NCBI GenBank assembly: GCA_001803645.1 | Contig: MHDW01000095.1 | Location: forward strand, 1-6,028 | Length of the DNA stretch: 6,028 bases | Source: Nitrospirae bacterium GWC2_42_7 | Lineage (GTDB): Bacteria > Nitrospirota > Thermodesulfovibrionia > Thermodesulfovibrionales > UBA6898 | Reading direction: 5' to 3' | Part shown: positions 5,461-6,028 of the stretch, one piece after another | How the letters are laid out: the number at the start of each line of letters is the position of its first letter | Position numbering within the stretch: position 1 is the stretch's first letter | The notes under the pieces: generated by a model | What the model was told of the DNA's origin: nothing | What the model saw: the letters and a program-made list of their open reading frames with translations, nothing else | The model's database searches: none | Position numbers and translations under genes: made by a program

Positions 5461-6028
5461 AACAAACAGCGAATAGGATGAATCATTCAATCTTTTGTAG
5501 AACGCCTTACGGGAGATCCCAAGTGTCCTCGCAGCTTTTGACTTGTTACCATTGCACTTTTGCATTGCTTCCCTGATCGCATGCAGTTCGATCTCCTTTA
5601 ATGTTTTCCGTTCACTTACAACAGCTTCAGTTTGCAGTTCCTCTTGCACTTTTCTGTCAAGGAGAAACTCTTCAGGAAGATCGGATAGAGTGATAGTTTT
5701 GCCCTTCGCAAGCACCACCGCCCTTTCGATAACATTCATAAGCTGCCTGACATTCCCCGGCCAATGATATTCGTTGAGCACGTTCATGACATCTTCAGAT
5801 ATCATGACTTTCTTATGTTCTTTTTCGCAGAATTCATGAACGAATTGCGACATCATAAAGGGAATATCTTCTTTCCTCTCCCGAAGCGCCGGGACCTTTA
5901 TCTGTATGACATTAATTCTGTAGAAAAGGTCTTCCCTGAATTTTCCTTCTTCGATCTCTTTCCTCAGGTCGCGATTAGTGGAGCATATGACTCTGCAGTT
6001 TACTTTGATCTTCCTGTTGCTTCCCACC
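5458..6028 (-). CDS. NtrC-family sigma-54-dependent transcriptional activator, C-terminal part (cut by right window edge)
   Basis: The 189 visible residues are the end of an enhancer-binding protein that drives RNA polymerase-sigma-54 open-complex formation by ATP hydrolysis. Counting from the first complete codon at 6027: sensor I region CRVICSTNRDL (11-21); arginine-finger segment FREDLFYRINV with Arg31 and Arg37; VPALRERKEDIP (45-56); sensor II WPGNVRQL (89-96); a linker at about 120-140; and a Fis-type helix-turn-helix, NGNKSKAARTLGISRKAFYKRL (159-180). The first visible GTG (Val) is internal, since family members read through this point from the GAFTGA and Walker B region, which lies beyond the window together with any receiver or sensor domain. 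A sigma-54 promoter about 214 nt downstream of its stop makes the polysaccharide operon its likely target. Whether it is phosphorylation-controlled cannot be seen. Confidence 0.96.
   Translation of the reverse strand, partial: VGSNRKIKVNCRVICSTNRDLRKEIEEGKFREDLFYRINVIQIKVPALRERKEDIPFMMSQFVHEFCEKEHKKVMISEDVMNVLNEYHWPGNVRQLMNVIERAVVLAKGKTITLSDLPEEFLLDRKVQEELQTEAVVSERKTLKEIELHAIREAMQKCNGNKSKAARTLGISRKAFYKRLNDSSYSLFV

Overview
The window is part of a surface or extracellular polysaccharide locus from a Gram-negative bacterium. Base composition is moderate. The pairing of a sigma-54 activator with a NusG-paralogue-led glycan operon would fit a Nitrospirota, Desulfobacterota or similar lineage, but the assignment is weak and comes from general gene style, not from a marker gene. 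Every gene I can support lies on the minus strand, so transcription runs from right to left.

From right to left: (a) 6028-5458, the C-terminal part of an NtrC-family sigma-54 activator (end of the AAA+ domain plus Fis-type helix-turn-helix). (b) 5457-5200, a control region. It has three similar palindromic boxes about 31-32 bp apart, two of which form a perfect 12-bp inverted repeat, and a near-consensus -24/-12 sigma-54 promoter placed about 19 nt before the next start codon. (c) 5199-4702, a NusG/RfaH/UpxY-type antiterminator. (d) 4701-4499, a structured leader with several hairpins. (e) 4498-3278, a DegT/ArnB/PseC-type sugar aminotransferase. (f) 3277-3081, a shorter spacer with a 9-bp hairpin. 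(g) 3080-2469, a small PglC-type phosphoglycosyl transferase. (h) 2425-323, a membrane PglF/WbpM/CapD-type nucleotide-sugar 4,6-dehydratase. (i) 323-204, an unannotated 39-aa ORF. (j) 204-1, the N-terminus of a response-regulator receiver domain that runs off the left edge. Genes h, i and j are joined by two successive 1-nt TGATG stop/start overlaps.

The three enzymes make a coherent set. The dehydratase would make a UDP-4-keto-6-deoxy-HexNAc, the aminotransferase would aminate C4, and the phosphoglycosyl transferase would load the product onto undecaprenyl phosphate to start a glycan repeat unit.

The most striking observation is a 53-residue insertion in the dehydratase between its N-terminal Rossmann domain and its catalytic SDR domain. 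It has the 24 + 5 + 24 residue layout of MshEN (GspE N-terminal type) c-di-GMP-binding modules. If it is functional, the first committed enzyme of the pathway would be controlled directly by c-di-GMP. The operon would then have three layers of control: sigma-54 initiation, NusG-paralogue elongation control and c-di-GMP allostery.
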